DNA from: Paenibacillus sp. FSL K6-1330
GTDB lineage: Bacteria > Bacillota > Bacilli > Paenibacillales > Paenibacillaceae
DNA length: 64,000 nt
Direction: 5' to 3'
Assembly (NCBI RefSeq): GCF_037976825.1
Contig: NZ_CP150269.1
Coordinates: 4,043,501 to 4,107,500 of the forward strand
The notes under the pieces are model-generated. The model was given only the letters and a program-made list of their open reading frames with translations. It was not told the origin of the DNA and searched no databases. The stretch's first letter is position 1; each line of letters begins with the position of its first letter. This document shows positions 9,208-19,103 of the stretch, piece by piece. The position numbers and the translations under genes are program-made.

Positions 9208-10890
9208 TTATTGACCTTGCTGCATCGTTTCGGTGCGGGCCGTCCGAAAATCCTGCGGTGTCATATCATTTTGCTTTTTAAAGAAGCGGATAAAGGCAAG
9301 CGCTGAATTGTAGCCGAGCTTGGCCGCAATTTCATTGACCTTCATGGATGTATTGAGCAGCATGTCCTTTGCAATGACATTGCGGTAATCATTTACGTAT
9401 TTAGAGAGTCCAATTCCTGTTATCTGCTTGTAAAGCCTTGATAGATAGGATGGATTCAAGCTGACATAATCCCCAAGAGCGGTTAGGGAAATATCACCCG
9501 CAATATGCTCCTCTATATACCGATGCACCTTATTGACGACCTCCGCCGGCAGCTCTGTTCCCCTAATCGCATTCCATTCAAAAAAGCAGTCCGCAACTTG
9601 CCAATAGTATGGAATGAGCTCCGTCCATGAAGCGGTCTCCTCCTGGCGGAACAGCATATCCAAATTAATCTGGGTATTCATATAGTCTCGCATATCTTTA
9701 TTTTTGTGCAAATGCGCCAGAAATACCGCAGATAGGAAATGGTACAACTCAATCTTGCGCTCATAAGGAGTATCCGGATCGTTCCAGATGTCTGTCAATT
9801 CAACAAATAGATGATTAAACTGCTCGCGGTGATTATTTTCAAGACAGCTCATCAGCAGCTGTACGCGAGCGTGTAAAAAGCTGTCATGATAGCTGTTCGC
9901 CTTCTCTTTTTCTTCGGACTTCTGAATATCTTTATCTGTCATGATGACCTCATGGAACAAGCCATGGCCTTGCATAAGACCGTATTTCATCGCATGAAAA
10001 CGATCCGACAGCCGATTCCACGGGACAGCCTCGCTGCCAATAAGAAAAGATACGGAGAGGCTCAGCAACTTTTTGCTGGTAGCTTGTATCGTCTCCAAAT
10101 TGCCGCTCACGTAGCGGTATGCCCTGGTCCATTCCATAGTACCGGTATCCGTCGTTAACTCCGGGCCGGCTTTAGGCTGAAAGATCCATGCCATTTTGTT
10201 CATATCAAATACGACGGAGAAGCAGCGCACATGGGCGGATAAATACTCATCGCCGATATTTTGAAGAGCGTAAGCGAGCAAAGCCTTGTCCGGCGCCGTG
10301 AACATTTCCTTCCAGGCATCGATCCGGCCAATCAGTAAATAGACAGGCAGCGATGCGTCAAGCGGAATGTCCATTTCCGCAAAAGCGTCCCGAAGCTGCT
10401 GCCCCGTCATCGTCTTGCCTTGAAATAAGCCCCAAATATATTCCTTCTGCAAGGAAGGCATCGCTATTCTCATTTTGGACTGGGCACGCAAGATCATTTG
10501 CGCCTGATCCTGTTCCTCTTCAATTTCCTCTATGGCCCGTTCAACGGTATAAATGATCTTCTCGTCGCTTTCCACTTTCAGCAAATAATCAAAAGCGCCA
10601 AACGTAAGGGCGTTCTTCGCATAGTGAAAATCATTGTACCCTGTCAATAAAATAACTTTGCACTTCGGCCACTGTGATTTGATTTCCTGCAGAAGCTCAA
10701 TCCCCTCTATGCCGGACATCTTAATGTCCGAAATCACAATATCCATCCGGTGATGAGACAGCACCGCAAGCGCCTCTTCACCGGAATAGGCCTTCATGAC
10801 TTCAAGGTCCAAATGCTCCGTCTTCTCGAACAACTCCAGAAGACCATCTACAATAATCGGCAGATCATCCACGATTAAAAGCCTGTACAT
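9208..10890 (-). CDS. AraC-type response regulator (YesN-like)
   Basis: Two-component response regulator of 560 residues. The N-terminal receiver domain (about 1-120) has the acidic pair DD near residue 8, phospho-acceptor D55 in DIVISDIKM, and the conserved Lys near VES. A long central region follows, then a C-terminal AraC double HTH at about 450-555 (LGDYVSLNPSYLSRLYKQ and VNEIAAKLGYNSALAFIRFF). It lies 12 bases downstream of its histidine kinase partner. Pairs of this type activate neighbouring sugar transporter genes in Paenibacillus and Bacillus, so the solute-binding protein gene is the likely target. Confidence 0.9.
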   Translation of the reverse strand: MYRLLIVDDLPIIVDGLLELFEKTEHLDLEVMKAYSGEEALAVLSHHRMDIVISDIKMSGIEGIELLQEIKSQWPKCKVILLTGYNDFHYAKNALTFGAFDYLLKVESDEKIIYTVERAIEEIEEEQDQAQMILRAQSKMRIAMPSLQKEYIWGLFQGKTMTGQQLRDAFAEMDIPLDASLPVYLLIGRIDAWKEMFTAPDKALLAYALQNIGDEYLSAHVRCFSVVFDMNKMAWIFQPKAGPELTTDTGTMEWTRAYRYVSGNLETIQATSKKLLSLSVSFLIGSEAVPWNRLSDRFHAMKYGLMQGHGLFHEVIMTDKDIQKSEEKEKANSYHDSFLHARVQLLMSCLENNHREQFNHLFVELTDIWNDPDTPYERKIELYHFLSAVFLAHLHKNKDMRDYMNTQINLDMLFRQEETASWTELIPYYWQVADCFFEWNAIRGTELPAEVVNKVHRYIEEHIAGDISLTALGDYVSLNPSYLSRLYKQITGIGLSKYVNDYRNVIAKDMLLNTSMKVNEIAAKLGYNSALAFIRFFKKQNDMTPQDFRTARTETMQQGQ

Positions 10891-10902
10891 GGCGATTCCT
10901 CC

Positions 10903-12633
10903 TTAGCTCATGCTCAGTTTAATAATAGCTTGAAGCCCGCCAAGCTCAGAGCGTGATACGGTAATCCCATACTCTTCTCCATAACGGAGCTGAATTCTGC
11001 GATGAACATTAAGCAGGCCGGTTGTCTCCTCAATCTGGTTGGTTGAATAACGCAGCCTCTTGTCAAGCGCTTCGATCTCCTCGTCTGTAATGAACTCGCC
11101 GTTATCTTCTACATAAATGTATAAAGCATCATTTCGCAGCTTGCTGTGCACCCATAGCTCGCCCATGCCACGCATATTGCCGAGGGCGTACTTGTAAGCA
11201 TTTTCAATAATAGGCTGCAAAATCAAACGGGGGACTTCAATCGGCTGGGCTTCGACTTCAAACAGCACTTGGATTCGATCCCCGTAACAGATCGACTGCA
11301 TCTCCACATAAGTGCGGGAATGCTCAAGCTCCATCTCCAGCGGGATGTCGTCATCATGTTGGCGAGTAATGAACTGAAAATATTGCCCGATGTATAAACA
11401 GAACTGGTAGGCTTTTTCCTTCTGGCTATCGGATTTAATCAAACGGCAAAGCACGAAAAAGCAATTATATAAAAAATGAGGATTAATTTGCGATTGCAAT
11501 CTTTTTAGCTCCGAACGCTGATTGCGAATTTGCTGCTCATAATTTTCCTCAATCAGTGTTTTCAAAGATTTCACGGTATCGTTAAAAGCCTGGTATAAAT
11601 AGCCGAACTCATCCTTCCTGCGGTCAATCAAGATCGGCTCCAGCTCGTTTTGCTGCATGCGGCGGAAAGAACGCACCAGTTTGATCAACGGACGGTATAT
11701 TAACCGGATTAAAAAATAGGTAAAGAATAAAAAAATAAAAACAGCAAGCACGCAAGCCCACCAAAACAAAGCTTTATATACCTCGAGCGAACCGAGAATC
11801 ATCTCTTCCGGTATGCTCGTTATCATGTATGAATTCCAGAGGCTGGAATACTTGAATACGGTTAGAAATCGCTTATTTTTATAATGGATCGTATCATAAC
11901 CTTCATCCATTTTTGCTGCCTGCTTTTCAAAAGCCAGCTGCTTCATCAGATCATGCAATTCAAGGTCGGAGCCGCTATTGATTTCCCAGCCGCGCTCCAG
12001 ATTAAACAATACGCTCTGGCCTCCCCTACTATTGCCGATTTGCGCTAATGTTTCTTTCATTTTGCCGGTTGAGAGCTCTACGCCTACCACATAGAGCGGG
12101 TCCTTTTTGCCTGCAGGGTATTGCATCGTAATAAACAGCCGATCCTGCCAATAAATAAAGGGCTCCGTATAGAGCTTCTTGTCTGGCTGCATCGCTTCAT
12201 ATTCTTCTGCATTCAGCTTGGTTTCAAAGCTGTTGCTCAGCACAGTACGCTCGATTTGAGGAATGTACGCCTTCGCCTCACGAATAAACGGACTGGAGTT
12301 TTTCATTAAATCCAAGCGGTGCTGAATATCCAATATTTTATACGACCGCTCATAGGAGTTCATCTGCTCGCCTGTCGCGGCCACTTCCATTAAATCCCTG
12401 TCCATGACGTAGTTAGGCAAATATCGGCTAATCCGGTCTGCTTCCTTATCAAGGGAGTCTATATAAAACCGCGTCGTATTCAATATCGAATCGGATATTT
12501 CACTCCGGATATGATTAGCCCCTTGCTCATTAATCAACCAGGTAACAGCCATAAGCGGAAGTAAGGCCGCCAAAAAGGCAGCCATTATTTTTTTGAATAT
12601 AGAGGAATCCTGTAAAAAGAATATACTTTTCAT
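10903..12633 (-). CDS. Sensor histidine kinase (YesM-like)
   Basis: Membrane histidine kinase of 576 residues. One transmembrane helix lies near 13-30 and a second near 288-312, enclosing an extracytoplasmic sensor domain of about 250 residues. HAMP follows, then the phospho-acceptor His in SQINPHFLYNCFF and a HATPase domain with the N box LQPIIENAYKYALG. The NPHFLYN type is that of the YesM/LytS kinases. It is co-transcribed with the response regulator and sits between it and the permeases, so it probably senses the sugar or the loaded binding protein. Confidence 0.9.
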   Translation of the reverse strand: MKSIFFLQDSSIFKKIMAAFLAALLPLMAVTWLINEQGANHIRSEISDSILNTTRFYIDSLDKEADRISRYLPNYVMDRDLMEVAATGEQMNSYERSYKILDIQHRLDLMKNSSPFIREAKAYIPQIERTVLSNSFETKLNAEEYEAMQPDKKLYTEPFIYWQDRLFITMQYPAGKKDPLYVVGVELSTGKMKETLAQIGNSRGGQSVLFNLERGWEINSGSDLELHDLMKQLAFEKQAAKMDEGYDTIHYKNKRFLTVFKYSSLWNSYMITSIPEEMILGSLEVYKALFWWACVLAVFIFLFFTYFLIRLIYRPLIKLVRSFRRMQQNELEPILIDRRKDEFGYLYQAFNDTVKSLKTLIEENYEQQIRNQRSELKRLQSQINPHFLYNCFFVLCRLIKSDSQKEKAYQFCLYIGQYFQFITRQHDDDIPLEMELEHSRTYVEMQSICYGDRIQVLFEVEAQPIEVPRLILQPIIENAYKYALGNMRGMGELWVHSKLRNDALYIYVEDNGEFITDEEIEALDKRLRYSTNQIEETTGLLNVHRRIQLRYGEEYGITVSRSELGGLQAIIKLSMS

Positions 12634-12672
12634 CGTTTGTTCTCCTGTGCCCGAGATCTACGACCTTCCTGA

Positions 12673-13557
12673 CTATTCTTTTACACTTCCCATTACAATG
12701 CCTTTGATGAAAAACCGCTGCAAGAATGGATAGACAATAAGAATCGGGAAAGCCGCAACAAAGATTTGTGCCGCCCTGCTTGTACGGTCAGACAGCTGGA
12801 GCATGAGTTCCACATTTTCTGATTTAAGAAATCGGAAATCCATCTTAATAATAACGGTTTGCAAGAAAGTTTGCAGCGGGTAATTTTCCGGATGATTCAT
12901 ATAAAGCATGCCATCAAACCAGCTATTCCAATGCCCTACCATCGTAAAAAGCCCCGTTGTCGCCAGTGCGGGCAACGATAGCGGAACATATATTTTCCAA
13001 AGTGTTGAAAAATGCCCGGCTCCGTCTATCCGTGAAGCATCCTCAAGCTCCCTGGGCAAATTGCGGTAAAAGTTCAAAAGCAGGATGACGTTGAACACGT
13101 TAATCGCCATAGGAAACACCAGCGCTCCGAGTGAATCAATAAGTCCCAGGCTTTTAATTGTCAAATAGGTAGGAATTAGCCCACCATTGAACAAAATAGT
13201 AAAAACGAAAATCCAGGCATAAACGGTTCTTAGACGAAACGAATGGCGGTCCTTGGATAAAGGATAAGCCGTAACAATCGTTAACAGCATGCTTAATGCC
13301 GTCCCTACAACAACCCGTTGAATAGAAATTCCAAAGGCTCTTACATATTCAGGCTTGCCGAACACATTATCATAAGCCGCCGTTGTAAACTCTACAGGCC
13401 ACAGCGCAACCTTCCCGGCTGCCGCCGCCGAACCCGAGCTAAAGGATATCGCCAAAATATGAATAATCGGCATTAAGCATAAAAAAGATATAAACGCAAG
13501 AATGATTAGATTGCTAACTAGAAAAGCTCTTCTTCCGAATGACGGTTTAATGACCAC
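12673..13557 (-). CDS. Carbohydrate ABC transporter permease (YtcP/LplC-like)
   Basis: Inner membrane subunit of 294 residues with six predicted helices. It carries the EAA-type loop as DASRIDGAGHFSTLWKIYVP, where it would contact the ATPase. No ATPase gene is present, as usual for this family, which shares a genome-encoded MsmX-type ATPase. The C-terminus GIVMGSVKE is typical of YtcP proteins. It is 37 bases after the first permease in the same operon. Confidence 0.9.
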   Translation of the reverse strand: MVIKPSFGRRAFLVSNLIILAFISFLCLMPIIHILAISFSSGSAAAAGKVALWPVEFTTAAYDNVFGKPEYVRAFGISIQRVVVGTALSMLLTIVTAYPLSKDRHSFRLRTVYAWIFVFTILFNGGLIPTYLTIKSLGLIDSLGALVFPMAINVFNVILLLNFYRNLPRELEDASRIDGAGHFSTLWKIYVPLSLPALATTGLFTMVGHWNSWFDGMLYMNHPENYPLQTFLQTVIIKMDFRFLKSENVELMLQLSDRTSRAAQIFVAAFPILIVYPFLQRFFIKGIVMGSVKE

Positions 13558-13594
13558 GGTGTGTCTCCCTTCTGAATCACCGACTTTTCCGCTA

Positions 13595-14509
13595 CTAGAA
13601 AATACGGTAATTCGCTAGTCGGTAGGCGAGTACGTAGGATACGGAAATGAAAATAAAGGATACAACGGATTTCAATAAGCCGACAGCTGTGGCAAATCCG
13701 AACTGGGCTTGCTGTATCCCCATGCGGTAGACGAAAGTATCGATGATATCGGCACTTTCATAAACCGGGGCGCTATACAGGTTAAATATTTGATCAAATC
13801 CGGCATTCAGCACATTGCCGATATTAAGCGTCAGCATAAGAACGATGATCGGCATCATGCCCGGCAGCGTCACGTGAAGCGTTTGTTTCCAGCGGCCCGC
13901 ACCATCGATTTCAGCGGCTTCATAAAGCGTAGGATTAATTCCTGTCAGCGCCGCCAAATAAACAATGGTGCCAAATCCAAATTCCTTCCATACATCGGAG
14001 ATGACCATAACATAAGGGAACCAGTTATTGTCGCCAAGAAAGAAAATCGGCTTAATACCGAACCATCCAAGCATCTGGTTCAATATGCCGGAAGAAGGAG
14101 ACAAAATATCGACCAAAATACCGCTGAGCAGCACCCAGGATAAGAAATGGGGCAGATAGACCAGGGTTTGGAACGTTCTTTTCATCCATTCTCTGCGCAA
14201 TTCATTAAGCAAAATAGCAATGGTGATCGGCACGAACAAACCGGCAACGATTTTCATTACAGCAATATATACCGTGTTAAAGAAGACACGGCCGATATCC
14301 GGATAATCCATTAACAGCTGGAAGTTCCTCCATCCGATAAACGGGGAGCCGAACAACCCTTTATTCGGCACATATTTTTGAAAAGCCATCATGATTCCTG
14401 ACATCGGAATGTAACTAAAAATAATAATAAAAGCCAAACCCGGCAGCAGCATCAAATGAAGCGGCCATTCCTTCTTCCACACGCGCGTCAGACTCTTCAT
14501 ATCTTTCAC
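13595..14509 (-). CDS. Carbohydrate ABC transporter permease (LplB-like)
   Basis: First permease subunit, 304 residues, six predicted membrane helices and the EAA loop YEAAEIDGAGRWKQTLHVTL. The N-terminal segment WPLHLMLLPGLAFIIIFSYI is typical of LplB proteins. It pairs with the downstream permease and the upstream lipoprotein for import of an oligosaccharide, perhaps a galactoside released by the GH27 enzyme (inference from proximity). Confidence 0.9.
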   Translation of the reverse strand: MKDMKSLTRVWKKEWPLHLMLLPGLAFIIIFSYIPMSGIMMAFQKYVPNKGLFGSPFIGWRNFQLLMDYPDIGRVFFNTVYIAVMKIVAGLFVPITIAILLNELRREWMKRTFQTLVYLPHFLSWVLLSGILVDILSPSSGILNQMLGWFGIKPIFFLGDNNWFPYVMVISDVWKEFGFGTIVYLAALTGINPTLYEAAEIDGAGRWKQTLHVTLPGMMPIIVLMLTLNIGNVLNAGFDQIFNLYSAPVYESADIIDTFVYRMGIQQAQFGFATAVGLLKSVVSFIFISVSYVLAYRLANYRIF

Positions 14510-14567
14510 CTCGCTGATTCACTTATCATGCTGTGCATTCCCTTGCTCAAGAACCTGATTGTTCTTG

Positions 14568-14604
14568 AAAAAAGGAGGGATTGCATCGATTCAATCCCTC
14601 CTTT
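14568..14604 (-). terminator. Intra-operon terminator after the binding protein gene
   Basis: On the minus strand AAAGGAGGGATTG and CAATCCCTCCTTT form a perfect 13-bp stem followed by T residues. It lies between the solute-binding protein gene and the permeases. Partial termination here would give more binding protein than permease. Confidence 0.85.
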
Positions 14605-14616
14605 GCGCTACAGATC

Positions 14617-16275
14617 CTATTGAAGCGATTTATACCACTCGTTAACTTCTTTCGTGATTTCGTCGCCGCCAAGCTTCTTCCACTCTTCAACGAATTTATC
14701 GAATTCGTCTACGGATACTTGGTTCATCATGATTTTGATGAATATTTCATCACGCTTCTTCGTTAAAATTTCTTGACGGTCTGCCATCGTCGGCGTAGGC
14801 GCGCCGTAGAATTTGTTTTGCAGGTACTGCTTGTTCTTTTGAATTTCTGGAATATGTGAGAAGGCACCATTCGGACCGGAGATTACATATTCCCACCACA
14901 TGCTTGTATCGCCTTCAACGTATTGCATGGCGCGTGCATAACGCGTTTTTTGGTCTACTGTCTCAAGGATGCTTTCGTCCTTGTTTTCAATAGCTTTAGG
15001 CAAGATTTCGCCGTTATTGTCAAACTGTTTGCCTACACGAAGAGGGTTCAGGAGCCAGTAGTTGTTGCCTTTTTCCACAGGGTCTTTGCCATACGTATAT
15101 ACTTTCTGCTCTTCTGTCGGATGATTGTCAACAACGATCCATTGGTTTAATAAACCGATCACGCCTTCCGGATGCTTGGCTTTTTTAGAGATTACATAGT
15201 ACTCGTCAACGCCAAGACCGATTTGATTTAATGTAGGCTTGTTATCGATAGAAGGGATTGGGAATACTCCCCATTCTTGGACAACCTTTGCGTCTTTCAC
15301 AGCGCCCTGCACAAGCTGCGCAGGTGTCCAGGAAGCGCCAAATACCATGCCGATGCTGCCGTCGTAGATGAGCTCAGCAGCTTTTTCCGTATCTTTAACC
15401 GCAAACTCAGGATCGATCAACCCTTTTTTGAACATGTCTTGCAGTGCTGCAAGAGCCTGCTTCATCTCAGGCTGAATATCACTGTTCATCAAACCGCCGT
15501 TCCCGTCTTCAATCCAAATATTTTCATAAGCATGATAGCCGTTCAAGAACGCTCTCAGACCGGTAACACCTGTCTCTGTACTAAACGGGTTCTTGCTGAC
15601 CGCAATACCGAAAGCTTCTTTTGTACCGCCAGGATTCTTAGCTTTGAACGCTTCGGCAATTTTAATGAAATCATCCATTGTTTTAGGTTCAGGCAAGCCA
15701 AGTTCTTTCAGCCAGTCGGTACGAACGAACAAGAATTGATAGTTGAACGGGTTGTATGAGCTTGGAATACCCATCATTTTCCCTTCGATCATCGCTGTTT
15801 TCATCTGCATGCCGCCGTCCATGGTCAGAAACTTTTTCGTCTCTTCCGTAGCATGCTGATCATAAATCTCTGTCAAATCCATAATCATATCCGCTTCAGT
15901 AAGCTCTTTAAGCTGTGCAGCGTTTACAAGCAAGAAATCCGGAAGATCGTTGGAAGCGATAGCAATTTTTACTCTCTCTTTAAATTGGCTTACATCTGCA
16001 ATCCACTTGTTTGTAATTTTGACACCGATATCTTTTTCATAAGCGTCATAAACTGAGTTTTTGTCGAAGTCTTCACCTTCGTCAAATTTCAAGTAAGGAT
16101 CGCTTGGCGAAACCGTTGAAACCTCAATAATATCATTGCCGTTTCCTGTGCTTGTTGTTTCGACCGGTTCCTTGGTATTTCCAGGTGGTGGCTCAGACGA
16201 CGTTTTGAAACCGCAGCCTGTAATCGCCAATGCAAGCGTCAAGGAGATCATGACAAGTGCCTTTTTGCTCTTCAA
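14617..16275 (-). CDS. Extracellular solute-binding lipoprotein (LplA-like)
   Basis: Sugar-binding component of the ABC importer, 552 residues, anchored outside the membrane. The lipobox is LAITGC, with the lipidated Cys near residue 21, followed by a Ser/Thr/Pro-rich linker. The size and the C-terminal region with WWEYVISGPNGAF agree with the long LplA subfamily. The start codon is TTG, placed by GGAGGGG eight bases upstream. It is the first gene of the operon; a terminator directly follows. Confidence 0.9.
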   Translation of the reverse strand: MKSKKALVMISLTLALAITGCGFKTSSEPPPGNTKEPVETTSTGNGNDIIEVSTVSPSDPYLKFDEGEDFDKNSVYDAYEKDIGVKITNKWIADVSQFKERVKIAIASNDLPDFLLVNAAQLKELTEADMIMDLTEIYDQHATEETKKFLTMDGGMQMKTAMIEGKMMGIPSSYNPFNYQFLFVRTDWLKELGLPEPKTMDDFIKIAEAFKAKNPGGTKEAFGIAVSKNPFSTETGVTGLRAFLNGYHAYENIWIEDGNGGLMNSDIQPEMKQALAALQDMFKKGLIDPEFAVKDTEKAAELIYDGSIGMVFGASWTPAQLVQGAVKDAKVVQEWGVFPIPSIDNKPTLNQIGLGVDEYYVISKKAKHPEGVIGLLNQWIVVDNHPTEEQKVYTYGKDPVEKGNNYWLLNPLRVGKQFDNNGEILPKAIENKDESILETVDQKTRYARAMQYVEGDTSMWWEYVISGPNGAFSHIPEIQKNKQYLQNKFYGAPTPTMADRQEILTKKRDEIFIKIMMNQVSVDEFDKFVEEWKKLGGDEITKEVNEWYKSLQ

Positions 16276-16584
16276 ATTTTACCCCTCCGGTACATTTCGT
16301 TATAGTTTTCGCTGCAAATTATGATGCAGTATTTCATATTTCAAGTATAAAAAGAAGCCCCCCGCTGTTCTATATACTAGTCTTTACTTTCGTATACACC
16401 TCTTGACACCAGACAAAAATAAATATTTACTGTGTTTGATGTATACAACGTCGGCGTATTCTTTTCATTTAGATACACCTCAAAATGTATGTATGAAAGT
16501 AAATAACAGTATCTGGTTAAAGGCATCTCTTGTCTATATACTTAGCATATAAATTCATTATTGTCTGGAGGCCATTGGATCATA
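16276..16584. promoter_or_regulatory. Divergent control region, sugar operon and AraC regulator
   Basis: About 300 bases separate the two divergent genes. GTATACACCTC at 16392-16402 recurs as GATACACCTC at 16472-16481, 80 bases apart in the same orientation, with GTATACAA at 16441. These could be AraC-type half sites. TTGACA at 16403 is a possible -35 box without a good -10. No gene is seen. Confidence 0.4.
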
Positions 16585-17433
16585 ATGAAACTTCATATTG
16601 CTTATGATCATCCCATTGCCATCAATGCTTTCGAATGGACTCCTGCTACTTATCAGCAGCCGCCCCATGTGCACGCGAGTCTGGAGATCGGCCTTTGTTT
16701 AACAGGCAAAGGCCGCTTTTTCTTCGGAAATAAACAATATACAGCTAATCCCGGCGACTTGTTTCTGGTCAATAACGAGGAACGGCATATTGCCCAATCC
16801 GATCCCGATGACCCGAGCCGCTATCTTTTTATTAACTTTGATCCCGCGCTGCTGCTAGCTGAGGAGCCTGGGCTGCTGCTGCCATTCTCCTATCGCTCCA
16901 ATCATTTTTGCAATCATATCATTGGCGATTCCCCCCTCGCCAAACAGCTCACTCCTTGGGTACTGGCTATAGCGGAAGAACTGCGAGAGAAGTCCCCGGG
17001 GTATTTGGTCATGGCCAAAAGCGCGCTCATTCAGCTGTGCGGCCGTCTTCTTCGACATTACAACGGTTTGCTATCCGATGATGAGCGTCATCATATGGTA
17101 CATTCCGTTCTCCAGGTGCAATCGCTTGCCGCTTTGGTCGAGCATCGTTACAATGAGCCGGTTAGCTTAGGGGAATTGGCTGATGAACTTGGTTTAAGCG
17201 TCTCGCGCGTGAGCCGAGCGTTTCTGGAAACGACGGGTTACCGTTTCTCGGAATATGTCTCCTTACTTCGTATCCAGGCTGCCAAGCGGGAATTGGCAGG
17301 AACGGACAAAGTTGTTGCTGATATTGCATTCGAATGCGGCTTTCAAAGCTTGCCGACCTTTTACCGCGTCTTTAAAGAGACTGTCGGCATGTCTCCGAAC
17401 CGTTATCGGCAATCGATGGGAGTTATGGAATGA
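16585..17433 (+). CDS. AraC-family regulator with cupin sensor
   Basis: Transcription regulator of about 282 residues. An N-terminal cupin-type ligand domain covers about 15-140 (PPHVHASLEIGLCLTGKGRF, then NPGDLFLVNNEERH), and a C-terminal AraC double HTH covers about 180-280 (LADELGLSVSRVSRAFLETT and ADIAFECGFQSLPTFYRVFK). The ATG at 16585 is chosen over TTG at 16561 because GGAGG at 16567 lies upstream of it. It is divergent from the sugar operon and followed by the ADP-ribosylglycohydrolase, and may control both. Confidence 0.88.
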   Translation: MKLHIAYDHPIAINAFEWTPATYQQPPHVHASLEIGLCLTGKGRFFFGNKQYTANPGDLFLVNNEERHIAQSDPDDPSRYLFINFDPALLLAEEPGLLLPFSYRSNHFCNHIIGDSPLAKQLTPWVLAIAEELREKSPGYLVMAKSALIQLCGRLLRHYNGLLSDDERHHMVHSVLQVQSLAALVEHRYNEPVSLGELADELGLSVSRVSRAFLETTGYRFSEYVSLLRIQAAKRELAGTDKVVADIAFECGFQSLPTFYRVFKETVGMSPNRYRQSMGVME

Positions 17434-17539
17434 ACAAAAAATGAGAATAACGCTTTCTTAATTTGAGAAGCCATTGCCGGCATGGCTGGTTATAATCAAG
17501 GCATACATTGATTTCACGTATTTCAGGAGGGCAACCGTT

Positions 17540-18922
17540 ATGACGAAATGGATTGGACTGAGGGAATTAGTTCGGGAAGAAGTAAAACAGCGCGAAGAAG
17601 AAGGCTGTAATGTAGAAGGGATGTCCGAACGTTTGGAAGCCGCCGGCACAGACGAAGCAAAATTAATGGAAGTATACCAGGCTTTAATGGCACTTGATCC
17701 AACGGCGGATTTCAAGTATATCGAGCCGTCGGAATTGGAAGCCATTCGCGCCGAACGTCCGGATGGACCGAGAATCCTGTCCGGAAACTGGGATGAATTT
17801 AAATGGCAGGATAAATTTCATGGTGCTTGGCTCGGCCGTTCGGCTGGTTGTGCGCTCGGAAAACCTCTGGAGGCTCCTGCCTTCATGCAAGGCTCTGGCG
17901 GCAGACCCGGCTGGCACAATATAAAGTTGTGGTTCGAAGGCGCAGGTCAATGGCCGATTCGCCACTATACACCTGGCGAATCAACTGCGGAAGCCGAGCA
18001 CGGTATCGAGATCGCAAGGTGGAGCAGCTTGGCGAGCTGCCGGGAGAATATTCGCTTTATGGAGACAGACGATGATATTCGTTATACCGTTCTTGGCCTG
18101 CTCATGCTTGAGGAGCGCGGGCTTGATTTCAACTCCTGGGATGTGGGCAAGCTGTGGCATCGTCATTTGTCATTCGGGCAGGTATTCACAGCTGAAGCGC
18201 AGTCCTATCTTAATTTCGCGCGTGTCACTTCACATATTAGCGGCGATCGGCCAGATGACTGGGAGAAACATATCCATTGGGGACGTTCTTATCTAAATCC
18301 CTATCGCGAATGGATCGGCGCCCAGATCCGTGTGGACGGCTATGCATACGGTGCTGCCGGTCAGCCCCAGCTTGCAGCTGAGCTTGCTTGGCGGGACGCT
18401 TCCTTCTCCCATGTGAAGAATGGTATTTACGGCGCCATGTTTTGCTCTGCTATGATTGCCGCCGCATTCGTTGAAAGTGATATGAAGCGAATTGTTGAGA
18501 TCGGATTGAGTGAAATTCCGAAACGCAGCCGTCTTGCAGAAGATATCGCGTTAGCGGTCAACATTGCTCAGGAAACGGAAGATTCATTAGAATTGGTGAG
18601 TAAAATATGGGAAGCATTTAAGCACTATCACCCTGTTCATACCAATAATAATGCTGCATTATGCGCGGCTGCTCTCATTCATTCCGGAGGCGATTTTGAG
18701 AAAGGCATAACAACCGCCGTACTTGGTGGCTGGGACACCGATTGCAATGGCGCCACCGTCGGTTCCATTCTTGGCGCTTCACTTGGAGCAGCCGCGCTCC
18801 CTGAGAAATGGATCTCGCCGCTAAACGATACGTTGTATGCCGATGTCAGTGGCTTCCACCCCATTGCCATCTCCGAATGCGCACAAAGAAGCTATAGTGT
18901 CTTCCGAAAATTGCAGCATTAA
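17540..18922 (+). CDS. ADP-ribosylglycohydrolase-family protein
   Basis: Predicted hydrolase of 460 residues of the ARH (DraG-like) fold. Motifs visible are GAWLGRSAGCALGKPLEA at about 95-112 and the metal-binding LGGWDTDCNGATVGS at about 415-430, with METDDDIRY in the middle providing the other acidic ligands. The start at 17540 follows AGGAGGG; an earlier in-frame ATG at 17474 has no such site. The N-terminal 90 residues are an extra helical segment. Family members next to sugar operons are of unknown substrate and may act on sugar-like N-glycosides rather than ADP-ribosyl proteins. Confidence 0.85.
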   Translation: MTKWIGLRELVREEVKQREEEGCNVEGMSERLEAAGTDEAKLMEVYQALMALDPTADFKYIEPSELEAIRAERPDGPRILSGNWDEFKWQDKFHGAWLGRSAGCALGKPLEAPAFMQGSGGRPGWHNIKLWFEGAGQWPIRHYTPGESTAEAEHGIEIARWSSLASCRENIRFMETDDDIRYTVLGLLMLEERGLDFNSWDVGKLWHRHLSFGQVFTAEAQSYLNFARVTSHISGDRPDDWEKHIHWGRSYLNPYREWIGAQIRVDGYAYGAAGQPQLAAELAWRDASFSHVKNGIYGAMFCSAMIAAAFVESDMKRIVEIGLSEIPKRSRLAEDIALAVNIAQETEDSLELVSKIWEAFKHYHPVHTNNNAALCAAALIHSGGDFEKGITTAVLGGWDTDCNGATVGSILGASLGAAALPEKWISPLNDTLYADVSGFHPIAISECAQRSYSVFRKLQH

Positions 18923-19027
18923 AATCATGAACCTCTCGATTCATATGGCCTCTTATCATTCAGCCAATCACGGTATTATTCCGAAAGCCCCATGGGGTTG
19001 AAGTAGTTGAGCCATCCTTATAGACTT

Positions 19028-19056
19028 AAACCGACTGCAACAGATTGCAGTCGGTT
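19028..19056. terminator. Bidirectional terminator
   Basis: AAACCGACTGCAA and TTGCAGTCGGTTT form a perfect 13-bp stem with loop CAG between the convergent ADP-ribosylglycohydrolase and DUF998 genes. Confidence 0.8.
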
Positions 19057-19103
19057 TATCGATTACGTATCCAAATGTAATTTTTCGCAATAATATGCCT
19101 CAG

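Noticed and set aside
16276..16400. cre site before the solute-binding protein gene
   Set aside because: The best candidate misses three or more fixed consensus positions.
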